A stretch of DNA of 64,000 nt, from NCBI GenBank assembly GCA_963921195.1, contig OY992537.1, positions 150,879,844-150,943,843 on the forward strand, written 5' to 3'. A program made the position numbers and the translations under genes. Below the pieces are notes generated by a model. It was not told the origin of the DNA and made no database searches. It was given only the letters and a program-made list of their open reading frames with translations. Origin of the DNA: Pegoplata infirma (taxonomy: Eukaryota; Arthropoda; Insecta; Diptera; Anthomyiidae). This document shows positions 34,461 through 44,149 of this stretch, piece after piece (the stretch's first letter is position 1; every line of letters starts with the position of its first letter).

Positions 34461-34985
34461 AAGTGAGAGTGTTAAATTCGGCTATGCCGAATCTTTTATG
34501 CCCTCCAAAATGTAAAAAAAAAATAAAAAACCAGTGAGAGTGTTACATTCGGCTGTGCCGAATCGTTTATACCCTCCAAAATGTAAAAAAAAAACAATAA
34601 AAAAAATCCAGGGGCGTTTTTTTTTTTTGGGGGGGGGGGGGGTTGGTGGGAGACGTTAGGGAGCAACTTCCCCTTGCGATTTCGAACTTCATTTGAGAGA
34701 AGAATGTTGCATTTGCTTAGCAAAAGTACAAAAAACCCTGCAAAAATGCGATTTTTATTTGGTTGGTTTAGTTCTCCAAGGGGGAACTTTTTTCCCCTTG
34801 GTCCGATTTTATCCATTTCCGAACTTAACCTGCCTAGGAATATAAGACATATTCGTGCCAAACTTCGCAAGTCTAGCTCTTTTATTTTGGACTGTATCGC
34901 GTCCTCTACAGACGGACAGACGGACGGACATTTTTGAATTAAGTCGAATTGTGTAATTGGCCGCGGTTTAATAGGAAACATCACA
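34461..34985. repeat. TTCGGCTNTGCCGAAT hairpin repeat block
   Basis: Two direct copies of about 65 bases (near 34464 and 34530), each containing GAGAGTGTTA, the perfect hairpin ATTCGGCTGTGCCGAAT or a variant, and CCCTCCAAAATGT. It continues to a GACGGACAGACGGACGGACA run at 34910-34930. I know blocks of this type from dispersed repeats of higher flies; that recollection supports the fly assignment but is not proof. Confidence 0.5.
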
Positions 34986-35535
34986 TTTAATGCTTTATTT
35001 AAGCTAAGCATAATTATAATACTTAAAAGTTATCAAAAACTTACAAAAATTCGATTCTTTATTTAGAAAAAAAATTTTAGGCGAAATTCTATTTTCATAT
35101 AAACTGTGATTAATTTTGAACCTGCAAAAACCTGCAAGAAATGTCTGCATGACAACGTTCAGTAATAAATTACCTATAAGTTGTATGTAGTAATTCGACA
35201 TGATATGCCTGGATTCGGTTTTGGCAAGCTGCGGAAGTTTCATAAGTCCTCAAAAATATTGTTATTATTGACCATACTTCAAAGTACAAAAAATGTAAGA
35301 AGAAGATCGATAATAAATTTCTTATTAATGTCCAGAATAAGTATAAATCTGTAGCTTTCTTGTACATAAACCGTTTTGAAACCATTGATGTAACATGGAT
35401 AATATGATGTTATTAGTTAAACACTTATATATATATTATTTTTTTTTTAAATATTGGATACCAAAAATGTTATTTCATTCGCATATTTAACAAAGTTAAA
35501 GACCTAATTCCAAAAAAATGGTTATTAGTTTGATC
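34986..35535. other. AT-rich spacer
   Basis: A minus-strand frame at 35170-35385 is open but its composition is Leu/Phe/Ile-rich and I see no conserved motif. Confidence 0.4.
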
Positions 35536-35537
35536 AG

Positions 35538-35640
35538 AACACACCCTTAGCTTGCCCCTAGCACTATTAATTCCCAATTTTAAGGACACTAATTTTTGGA
35601 CTTTTGTCCAGCTAGATTTTGATTTGGAACCAATGTGCAA
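35538..35640 (+). pseudogene. LOA-like LINE ORF1 fragment, plus strand
   Basis: A 103-base segment nearly identical to 38648-38751; it reads LLIPNFKDTNFWTFVQLDFD then LEPMC. It ends where a minus-strand ORF1 start region begins, so two ORF1 pieces meet in opposite orientation at 35640. Confidence 0.65.
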
Positions 35641-36330
35641 TAGGAATAATCAAACGAATGCCATTTAAACGAACCTTTCTGATCTTTTGATACAAAAAGA
35701 GAGCGTTGAGTCCACAAGAACCAGGAACTCGCCCTGGTGGTCAGCAGGGTAAACGTTGGTCTTCTTCTCCTTAACAGGAACTAAATTACCAGTCTTTTTA
35801 GAATTATCAGCCTTATCGGTATTAACCATCGCAGCTCCTGAATTTACCGAAGTTTCAGGTACAAAACCCTTAATTTTGGACATTGAGGAACTAAAATTTG
35901 ATACTAGAGATACATCCGTTATAGCACCCTTGTGTGTCTTACACAAAGAGGCAGCAATATCAGGATTAGAAATGGTCCATTTTAGACCCGCATGAGGATT
36001 AACCCTCAAATTAGATCTATAAAATGCCTCAAAATTCGATTGAGATGAAGTTTGAGACATGCGGGATGCGTTATCATCCGCCATACTCGAGATTTTTTTT
36101 CACGCGCGACTTAAATTTCAGCAATCAAAAAAGGAAATTTAAAATTAAAAATAAGCACTAATTACCTCAGAAAACTTACCAATTATATCAAGGAAATAGT
36201 TTCACTTTAATATTAATCAAAGATTCTTCTGATAATCACAATTATTTAAAAAATTTCAAAATCACGCTTCGCGAATATTCTAAAAACACAGAAAAAGACG
36301 CAACCGTAAGCAGTGGCGCGCCACTAGCGA
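35641..36330 (-). pseudogene. LOA-like LINE 5' end and ORF1 N-terminus
   Basis: On the minus strand an ATG at 36084 opens a 139-codon frame (MADDNASRMSQTSSQSNFEA...) ending at 35665. It is serine/asparagine-rich with KTNVYPADHQGEFLVLVDS near its end, a segment typical of LINE ORF1 proteins just upstream of the RNA-binding part. The frame stops a few codons later. The 240 bases upstream of the ATG are probably the LINE 5' UTR. I infer the family from position next to matching ORF1 fragments. Confidence 0.55.
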
Positions 36331-36417
36331 ATAAAAGGAAGTGTGTTATTAGATTTGTATACAACAGCTGTTTTTAAAAATGTCTGTTTGATTTGGTTTA
36401 TGATTTCTTGGCAGTAT

Positions 36418-36490
36418 TAAGACTTTGGTAATATTTTACTTTCTTAAAATCCAATGACTCGGTGGGATGATATAAACACACCTTTAGTAA
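36418..36490 (+). repeat. 73-bp direct repeat, copy 1
   Basis: AAGACTTTGGTAATATTTTA and onward, through ACTCGGTGGGATGAT, recurs at 42712-42781 with about four changes, directly after the 3' tail of the long LOA-like copy. Confidence 0.75.
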
Positions 36491-36505
36491 CACTTATTTA
36501 ATATC

Positions 36506-36619
36506 ATACTTGGGACCTAAGCATTGAGGCATTAATTTTGTTCATGTAAAATGATAATGAAATAGAAGGCATTAGCATTGTTTTTTCATACAAAAGTAAT
36601 GCCAGGTCCCAAGTATGTT
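36506..36619. mobile_element. 114-bp inverted-repeat MITE-like element
   Basis: CATACTTGGGACCT and its inverse AGGTCCCAAGTATG bound the segment, and a second inner pair (GGCATTA...TAATGCC) is visible. No ORF. Confidence 0.55.
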
Positions 36620-36714
36620 TTTTATCTTATTTTTTTTTTTTGTCAAGTATGAACATATTCATACCTGAACATGGGCAAACAATTAATATTAAGGATTTTA
36701 TTTTTAAAACTTAC

Positions 36715-36823
36715 CAACGAAAAGCATTAAAATGGAAGTATACCATCCCTAATCCGTATAAAAACTCTAAATTAGTTAGATTTTTTGGTTTCAGTTTAAA
36801 ATACTTTTGATACGCAGAAAGCG
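36715..36823 (-). CDS. Utx: Utx (KDM6) exon, TPR region, downstream exon
   Basis: Utx is a JmjC-domain demethylase that removes methyl groups from H3K27 in the nucleus as part of COMPASS-like complexes; its N-terminal TPR repeats mediate protein contacts. The exon is read on the minus strand from 36823: TTGCAG acceptor, 109 bases open throughout ([20 protein letters not shown], then [15 protein letters not shown] and a split Trp codon), GTAAGT donor. LSAYQ-Y and FLYGLG-VYFH-NAF-W are signature residues of the first UTX TPRs. Phase is kept from the upstream exon (GAG split as G, then CG completing Ala) and to the next exon (TG|G). The next exon, expected to open with the following TPR helix, was not found in the window, so the downstream intron is at least tens of kb or its exon lies beyond the left edge. 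Confidence 0.9.
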
Positions 36824-36883
36824 CTGCAATATTAAAACAAAAATGTTAAAAATTGTAGATATTCATAAGTGGATTTCAATTAC

Positions 36884-37197
36884 CTTCATTATATTCTTCC
36901 AAAATTAAATGAAGATGCCCAAGTTTACAATATGAGTCTGAATGTACGGTCTCACTGCCATTTTTGTTATCGCTCTTTAACAATTTTTCATTTTTAATTA
37001 TATCAGAAGGTTCACACTTTGATTGTATCGTGTCCTCTACCTCAGTTTTTATATTCAACATGCTGCAATGGACTTTAGATGTTAAATATTTATCGTTTGT
37101 TGAGTTATTTTGCAAGGCATTTATCGCACGTCGAATTAAGTCACGCAAACCAATGTTATCCAAATTATTCCAGTTAATAAAGCCGAATTGTTGACTA
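36884..37197 (-). CDS. Utx: Utx (KDM6) exon, N-terminal TPR region, upstream exon
   Basis: Minus-strand exon after a TTTCTAG acceptor at 37198. Frame: QQFGFINWNNLDNIGLRDLI, then a variable polar stretch with two IKxE-like segments (NIKTEVED, DIIKNEKLL) that resemble sumoylation consensus sites, then YCKLGHLHLILEEYNE up to a GTAATT donor at 36883. CKLGHLHLILEEYNEALSAY across the junction is the first TPR of UTX proteins. The variable stretch is longer than I would expect from other UTX N-termini. The intron between the two exons is 60 bases. The exon begins in phase 2 and needs an upstream exon ending AG; that exon was not located. The frame is intact while all neighbouring coding DNA is decayed, which supports a live gene. 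Expression evidence is not available here. Confidence 0.88.
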
Positions 37198-37278
37198 GAA
37201 ATTATATAATAAAGTTAGACATGGGCATTAGGGGGGCTCCAAAAAAATAAAGTTATAAGATTTTGACCCTAATTTCCC

Positions 37279-37362
37279 CTGGGGGTTACCGCGTATTTCG
37301 ATTGTTTAAAATTTCCGAATTCGACCGATTTCATTCGAATAAAGTTACGCGGTAACCCCCTG
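37279..37362. repeat. Hairpin with a 19-bp stem
   Basis: CTGGGGGTTACCGCGTA near 37279 and TACGCGGTAACCCCCTGG near 37345 can pair around a loop of about 45 bases containing TTCGAAT-like smaller pairs. It lies in the presumed intron upstream of the Utx exon. Probably the remains of a MITE. Confidence 0.55.
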
Positions 37363-38660
37363 GAAATATTCAGACGGGTGTAAAAATATGCCACACGAAA
37401 TGTTAAGATATTCGGATGTGGGTAAGGCGTAGTGTTGGGTTAAATAGCTCAGTAAACTGATCGCTCTTTTCAGATCAGCTCTTTTGAGTGAAGTATTTCA
37501 TTCTTACAGCTCAATAGTTCTTTTATTCATTTTGAGTTGTGTTGTAGCTCTTTTGTTAAATTTGTGAATAGAAAGGTTCAGATCTTGCTTATTTTATTTT
37601 GTTATTAATAAGAAGAACTTCATTAAAAAAATAAAAATATCTACCTTTTCGGACTTTTTATGCAATTTGATAATGGTTTTCTTTACAAAAGGAATTTTAA
37701 AAAAAATGGTTAAAAGTTATTAAATTTATAATAGTCAATCTCAATTTATAAAAACACTTTTCACATTGTTTTTTGCATTGGTATTTGGTGTAAATATCAT
37801 AAATGGCATCTGGAAAAACTTAAAATGAATGAGAAAGATAGTGAAATATGAGAAATATAAAGAATGATTAACTGACAAAAGATCTAAAGAGCTAAAAATT
37901 ATTGTTCATAATATCTATGAACAAATTTCATAAAACCAAATTAATAGAATCTATGAAACAATTCATTGGTTGAATGAATATTCATTAGTATTGTGAAATA
38001 TTTCATAGAATTTTATTCATAGATTTTGTTAGATTCATAGAAAAAATTATAAAACTAATGAATGTTATTCATAGAAAAAAAATATCATCAATAAGCCTTT
38101 AAGGGCCTAATTTTGTAAAACGTAACGCGCCTTTTCACCTCGCGTTGGACAATTTTCTATTTTGTAAAACGCGAGGACTGAACAGCTGTTATTTTCGCGT
38201 TGACGTGTTTTGAGAACAAATTGTATGGAAAACGGAATTTTGTAAAACGCGAGTGTTTTTCCATCACTTGAAGTGTCAAAATGAAATTTTGGGGCGTTGA
38301 TGTAACAAATATGATTTTACAATAAAAAAGTAATAAATGTGTAAAAAAAACTCCTCTGGCAGAAGAAAAACATCGAAAACAGCTAACCTGCTCGTTGTAA
38401 TTTTTGTTGTTTTTTCCAACTAATTTATGTTACTTTCTTTTTGTTCTCTTTTTTCTCACATATTCTGTTTGCAGGTGTTGCCTTATTATATATATGTGTT
38501 TCCCCACGATAATGGGTGTGTATCCTCTACAAAATGGGTAGGAAATTTTATCAATTTTAGAATGTCTGGCAACACCGATTCTAATATAATTGACATTTCA
38601 AGTGATAACGTAATAGTTGAACGCAATAACGTAGTGATTTACAAAATTCAGAACACACCC
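37363..38660. other. Presumed Utx intron or upstream sequence with short repeats
   Basis: 37860-38095 has repeated ATTCATAGA/TCTATGAA words. 38110-38260 has three copies of TTTTGTAAAACG(C)GAG-like text. A plus-strand frame begins at an ATG at 38563 (MSGNTDSNIIDISSDNVIVE) and runs into LINE sequence; I cannot assign it. Confidence 0.4.
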
Positions 38661-38753
38661 TTAGCTTGCCCCTAGCACTATTAATTCCCAATTTTAAGGA
38701 CACTAATTTTTGGACTTTTGTCCAGCTAGATTTTGATTTGGAACCAATGTGCA

Positions 38754-39262
38754 TCTTGGCGAAAAATGGCTTAAATATATTCTTTTTATCAACTTTTAGT
38801 GATATGGATGTTACAGCGGCTAGCTTAGAGCTTCATGGGAAGTCTATTTGGCTCGCCTCTGCGTATTTTCCTAATCCGGGGCCAATACCCCCGGAGAAGG
38901 TTGCCGGTCTGATTCGGGAGTCTGAATCTAGGGGACGACAGTTACTAGTGCGCTGTGATGCTAATGCACATCATTCGATATGGGGAAGTACAGACACAAA
39001 TGATAGAGGCGAATCGCTTTTGGAGTTTTTGTTGAGCACTAACCTGTATATTTGTAACAAGGGTACTGAACCAACTTTCGTTACAAGTACGCGGCAAGAG
39101 GTTCTTGACGTAACACTTGTATCAGATACATTGTCTGATAGAATTGATGACTGGAGAGTTTTGGAAGACCATTCTTTCTCAGATCATCGCTACATTGAGT
39201 TTTTACTCAGGGAGCGTGCCCCGGTTGAGACAGTCTCTAGAAATCTGAGGAGAACAAATTAG
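38754..39262 (+). pseudogene. LOA-like endonuclease domain
   Basis: An AP-endonuclease-like domain lacking its N-terminal third. Visible blocks: SIWLASAYFPNPGPIPPEKV, LLVRCDANAHHSIWGSTDTN (the catalytic DxN), RQEVLDVTLVSD, WRVLEDHSFSDHRYIEF with the catalytic SDH. The frame closes at TAG 39260-39262; the codons beyond it continue in the same frame as the RT region, so the stop replaces one residue, probably Trp (the family usually has Asn-Trp here). Confidence 0.8.
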
Positions 39263-41004
39263 GTGAAATATAGGGAGACTTTTTCTTTGCTTTTGGGTGA
39301 AGTTCCCTTATCTGAACCGCAAAGTTTGGCGGAAATTGACTGTCTGGTTGACCATATAACAAATGTTTGTAATAGGTGCCTGGATGCGTCTTGCCCTTCT
39401 GCAAAGCCTAGAGGGAAAAACAAGCCACCTTGGTGGTCAAATGAGTGGCAGACGAGCAGAGATTCCTGCAGAAAGCTCTTTAATAAGGCAAAATTTTCTG
39501 CATACAGGCTGAAACTTAAGAAAAAAAAGATGATCAGAAATGCAAAATGTGATTCTTGGAAAAACTTCTGCGGAAACATAGAAGACGTTTCTGAGGCATC
39601 CAGGCTGCGCAAGGTTCTGGCTTCTTCTCCTTGCACCCTGGGATACCTGAAAGATCCTAATGGGGTGTGGTCTTCCTCCAGTGGAGAGTCGCTGGATCTC
39701 CTTTTAAACACGCATTTTCCGGGCAATTCCATGACGCCGTTTCAAGCTTTGGAACGTTCTGACGCCCAAGCATCTGAAATTGCTTCGGAAATAATAAATA
39801 TGCCAACATTAATCTGGGCGATAAAAAGCTTCAGGCCTTATAAATCCCCGGAACCTGATGGTATAATCCCGGCTGAGTTGCAGCAAGTGTCGGACTATAT
39901 AGCCCCGTTGCTGTATAATCTATACACAGCATGCATTAACTGGTCGTATATTCCTTTAAAATGGAGGGATACCAGAGTCGTCTTTATCCCGAAGGCTGGG
40001 AAAAGTTCCCACACAGCTCCGAAGGATTTCAGACCAATTAGTCTGTCTTCTTTTTTGTTAAAGACAATGGAACGAATGATAGACGTTTTAATGGTGGAAA
40101 ACCTACTTGCCAATAGACGTATAACGTCTGAATTGGGAGCGTCCGTCATATCTCGATTTGTCAATAGGAGCACACCACAAGGAGGTGTTCTTTCACCGCT
40201 TCTTTAGAACCTGGCACTGAATTCAATGCTGCTATCTCTAGAAGCACGTGGTTGTCATGTTGTCGCATATGCTGACGATGTCGCGATAGCGGTAAAGGGG
40301 AAGCATCTGCCAACATTGAGGGACATTCTTCAGGGTTCTCTGAAAGATCTGTCTAAATGGGCAAGAGACTGTGGGCTAGGAGTTAATCCAAGTAAAACAG
40401 AGCTTATTTTGTTTACAAGGAAAAATAAGATTCCTGCTTTTGATCCTATTTCTCTGGACGGCACTGAAATCACCTTCTCAGATGGAGCCAAGTATCTTGG
40501 AGTATTTCTAGATAGGAAATTGAATTTCAGGCGTAATATTGAGGAACGGGTGAGAAAAGCAACGATTGCTTTATATTCCTGTAAAAGGGCCATTGGAAAA
40601 CGATGGGGGTTTAGCCCTCAAGTCGTTTATTGGATCTATACAGCAGTGGTGCGTCCAATTTTGCTGTATGGAATCATTGTCTGGTGGCCTGCTTTAGAAA
40701 CACAAGCGAACTGTGTCTTTATCACGAAGTTACAGAGAATGGCGTCGATGTGCATCACTGGTGCTCTTCGTACTACACCTACGGCTGCATTAGAAATCCT
40801 CATTTACCTGATACCATTGGACATATTGGGTAGGCAGTATGCGGCTGCGTCGGCAATTCGACTTAATAGCACGCTGCAATGGAGGAGCAGCGATTGTGGC
40901 CATAGCGCGATCTTAAAGAAGATAACAATACCACAAAATGTGGACTGTGCTCCCTCTTTGAGCCTCTTTGAGCGCCACTTTACCACTATGATACCATCCA
41001 GGGA
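39263..41004 (+). pseudogene. LOA-like reverse transcriptase with internal deletion
   Basis: The first part (39263-40207) includes KNKPPWWSNEWQTSRDSCRK, FRPYKSPEPDGIIPAEL and APKDFRPISLSSFLLKTMER. It then jumps from TSELGASVI to SRFVNRSTPQGGVLSPLL, so roughly 100 codons are missing, including motif A with its first catalytic Asp. TAG at 40205-40207 stands where LLWNLALNS is expected (Trp). The frame continues from 40208 through VAYADDVAIAV (YADD at 40268-40279) and the thumb to the insertion at 41005. It cannot be catalytic. Confidence 0.85.
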
Positions 41005-41720
41005 CCCAGTTGGCAACGTCCTCGAGCCATCCTCAGTGACGGAGCGATGACATGTCAGAGTCACACCTGACATCCACAAGACATCTCTATGTACTGGGTT
41101 GAGGACAGTTTCATACAAATTTTCAAAATGTCCTCACTCAAAGTAAGCAGTGGTCAGGGCTGACCTTCTGGGGACATGTCACCTAAGACTTCTTTGGGGA
41201 AATGTCTGACATAGGTCATGCGAAAATACAAAAAAATTTTCGTATTTTCTTTAGTTTTTACTTTTATCCATTTTCCTTTAAAAATTGTCTTTCTCATATT
41301 TAGAAAAAACTTTTCGCCTTTTTTAGTCCCAACTGGATTTGAACCTGGAACCTCCAGTTTATTAGTCCAACACCTAACCACTTATTCCAAACTTTATTTT
41401 TAAAATTGTTTGTCTATTTATTACTTTTATTCTACTTGTTAGATTTTGATTTCATTTTAATTAAGTCGATAATATTGCCATCTTTTTCTTGGAAATTAAA
41501 GAGTTGCCCAGATTTAAAATTCTAATTTAATATGCTGCTATTCTGAAGACATTTCCTTTTAGACGTCTTAGAGGAATTGTTCACACTCTAAAAGCAAACA
41601 TTCAGTGCTGACAATGTTAGGACATGTCATCAAGGATTGCCTATGATTTGTCAGAACCTGAAGACATTTCCTCAAGGAATCACTGTGAAAATTTCCTCAG
41701 TGACACAGTTTCCAACTGGG
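41005..41720. mobile_element. 716-bp inverted-end element inside the LINE
   Basis: It starts CCCAGTTGGCAACGTCC and ends with the inverse of CCCAGTTGGAAACTG. The LINE sequence is restored exactly if it is removed (CCATCCAGG then GAGTCTTGG), with GA on both sides as a possible 2-bp duplication. No transposase. It contains a tRNA-like segment on the minus strand. Its CCCAG start is shared with 49197-50127, which also has a 2-bp flank. Confidence 0.75.
41318..41398 (-). other. tRNA-like segment (SINE-type or tRNA pseudogene)
   Basis: On the minus strand GTGGTTAGGTGTTGGACTAA and, 30 bases later, a B-box-like GGTTCAAATCC followed by AGTTGGGAC resemble the D-arm to T-arm half of a tRNA. The acceptor 5' half is missing and the T stem is imperfect, so it is not a functional tRNA gene. 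It is probably a relic of a tRNA-derived SINE within or forming the 41005-41720 element. Confidence 0.5.
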
Positions 41721-42611
41721 GAGTCTTGGATGGGGGACATTCCGGGTAGTGGAGCCACCATAAATTTTTACACAGATGGATCGAGGCTGCACGAACAAGT
41801 GGGCTTTGGAGTCTATTCGGAAGAGCTTGGATTGAGCCTGGCTCGAATATTGCCAGATCATTGCAGTGTTTACCAGGCAGAGATGCTGGCAATAAAGGAA
41901 GTGGCTGACTGGTTGAGCTGCAATGTCTTGTCTACAACCGCAGTCAACATCTATACTGACAGTCAAGCCGCGGTAAAGTCCCTGGATTCAATATTTCTGA
42001 AAACAAGATCTGCCCTTAACTGCCGCACGTCTTTAAATGAGATGGCCAAGCAGTTCAACATACGACTCATATAGGTCCCAGGGCACAGAGACATTCCAGG
42101 GAATTGCAAAGCCGATGAGCTTGCAAGACTAGGAACTACCTTACAGGTTCCAACAGAATTGGAATGTGTTGGTATGCCCCTAGAAACTTGCAAGCAAAAC
42201 CTACGGCTTTGTTCTGCGACGGAGACCAATCAAAGTTGGGCAAATGGATGGACGTGTGAGACAACACGACTGATTTGGCCTTCTCTTAATAAGGGGCGCA
42301 CAAGTGAGCTGATATCGCTTCCAAGAAGAGAGATTTCGACGGTGGTTTCTATAATTACCGGACACTGTCTTATAGGGAAGCACGCAGAGCGGTTAAATGT
42401 GCCGTCGAATGACTTTTGCCGAAGTTGCATGGATGAAGATGAGTTGGAAACTATCGAACACTTTATTTGCCATTCCCCGGCACTTTCTGGTCAGAGACTT
42501 GCTTCACTGGGATCTAGGGAGCTGTACGATCTTTCTGATTTGTCGGATGTCAAAATTCAACATCTAAGGAGTTTCATAAGAAGCTCAAACTGGTTTAACG
42601 ACAGGGACTAG
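41721..42611 (+). pseudogene. LOA-like RNase H and C-terminal zinc-like tail
   Basis: It continues the LINE after the insertion. RNase H residues are visible: FYTDGS, VYQAEM, IYTDSQ, then TAG at 42072-42074 where all other copies read IWVPGH (Trp to stop), then NCKADELARL. The C-terminus keeps WTCETTRLIW and ends SSNWFNDRD. The zinc-like tail has Cys to Ser (ICHSPAL for ICHCPAL). Confidence 0.8.
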
Positions 42612-42711
42612 TAGGGAAACCTATTACGGTCCCGTGGTATCACAATGGACCTCAGAGTCTACGTGTGTTGACTTAAAACGTCAGCAGCCACTTACAACCT
42701 AACCTAAACTA

Positions 42712-42781
42712 AGACTTTGGTAATATTTTACTTTCTTAAAATCCAAAGACTCGGTGGGATGATCTAAACACACCTTTACTG
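42712..42781 (+). repeat. 73-bp direct repeat, copy 2
   Basis: Matches 36418-36490. The repeat and the LINE tail abut without a spacer. Confidence 0.75.
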
Positions 42782-44149
42782 AAACATTGGCGAATCGCTC
42801 AACACACAAACTCCAAGTACACTTCTTAGCCAAGTTTCTGTGTAAAATACAACCCACCAAGTGTTTGTGCGTAAGTTAACCAAATTTTTGTTCTAAAAAA
42901 TTGGCTTAATTATTCAAAAGCACTTGATGGGTTGCAAGTGTCTTTTGCGTGTAGTAAATTTTGCGAATTTTTTTTGGGGATTTTTGGGGATGAGAAATTT
43001 TAAGTTGGGGATGGCGTCCAAAAAAACTGGCGACCCTGTGTGAGTGTACGTGCAAGTGTAAAAAAACAAACAGAAATCTAACTGCGTAATTTTCATTTTT
43101 TTCTTATACATACATCCTAATACATTTTTTCACAAAGCATAATTTACTTTTACTACCCCCATATTTTTAATAAGTTTTCCTACAATTTTTTTTTTTTAAT
43201 ATTTTTTTATAAAAGCATTCTAAGCGATCAGTGTATGTTAAAAATATTCTAGAACACGGTGTAATTTTTATAATCTCTACTATGTTTGTTATTCTAAAAA
43301 CGAATGTTTGCTTCATTCTAATCGTTCAAACACGGCATTTTTCGTGTTCGTTTAAACAAGCAGAGCAAATTTTTTAATTTGTTGTTTAGCATCATAGTAA
43401 ACATTCTCATTCGCAAACACTGTACTTTAAAGTAGTGTACTCTGAAGCGAATGATTTGGTGTAAGCGAAGAAGGGAATACATTTGAGCTCATGTCTGGTT
43501 TTTACTACATTTTGTAGTTGAAAATCAATAGTTAAAAACAACAATATGTTCAGTTGTTTTTACTGTAATATGTAGTGGACGCCTTTTCAACAACAAAATG
43601 TAGTCAAAACATCTGTCTTTTGTAGTAGATTTTACCGACATACTTTTTTGAGTGAGGCTAAAATTAGTCAAGAATGGACAGAATTATTTTTTTTATTTAT
43701 TTTTTGCAGTTTTTATTAACATTATTTAAGAACTTAAAGCTTAACACAATTGAGCATTTCGTCCTATATTATTTTTTCCAGGTAAATTCAATACTTTTCT
43801 TACTATTCTGCCAATAAAAATTTAAATTAAAACAGAATCGTGAAAAGCTATACAGATTATTAAATCTCATTTAATTACTGATAATTTTTCAGTTGAAGCT
43901 AAAAAATGAGACATTTATTAAATTTAAGCTCGTCGTAAATTTTCACTTAAATCGGAGCAAGGACTCAAGGTCCTGCCATATATCCTTTTTCTTTAAAACG
44001 CTATAACACCTACGAAAATTGTCCGATCGTAAAAAAAGTTTGTATGCAAATTAATATTCCTTAGATATATATTAATGCCAAATTTGGGCAAAATCGGATT
44101 AGTAGTATGAAAAATATAAAAACATCCTTTTTTAAAAAATAAGTTATTT
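42782..44149. other. AT-rich spacer, no gene recognised
   Basis: Weak inverted words (ACCCACCAAGTG and CACTTGATGGGT near 42860 and 42920) and several ACTACATTTTGTAGT-like words at 43500-43640 suggest old small elements. Confidence 0.4.

Larger units (their letters stand above)
38648..42711 (+). mobile_element. LOA-like non-LTR retrotransposon, longest copy, damaged
   Basis: Order on the plus strand: an ORF1 snippet (38648-38753) fused directly to the endonuclease (38754-39262), a linker and RT (39263-41004), a 716-bp insertion (41005-41720), RNase H and the Cys/His tail (41721-42611), and a 3' end CACTTACAACCTAACCTAA. The ORF1-endonuclease fusion marks one internal deletion; another removes the centre of the RT. 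The endonuclease, YADD and RNase H order, with RNase H at the C-terminal side, fits the LOA/I group. The array copies derive from this family. Confidence 0.85.

Noticed and set aside
35170..35385. Minus-strand open frame as a possible further Utx exon
   Set aside because: None of the conserved TPR residues that should follow the 36715 exon are present and the composition is random-like.
41318..41398. Functional tRNA gene
   Set aside because: The 5' acceptor half is missing and the T stem has mismatches; only a tRNA-like relic is supported.
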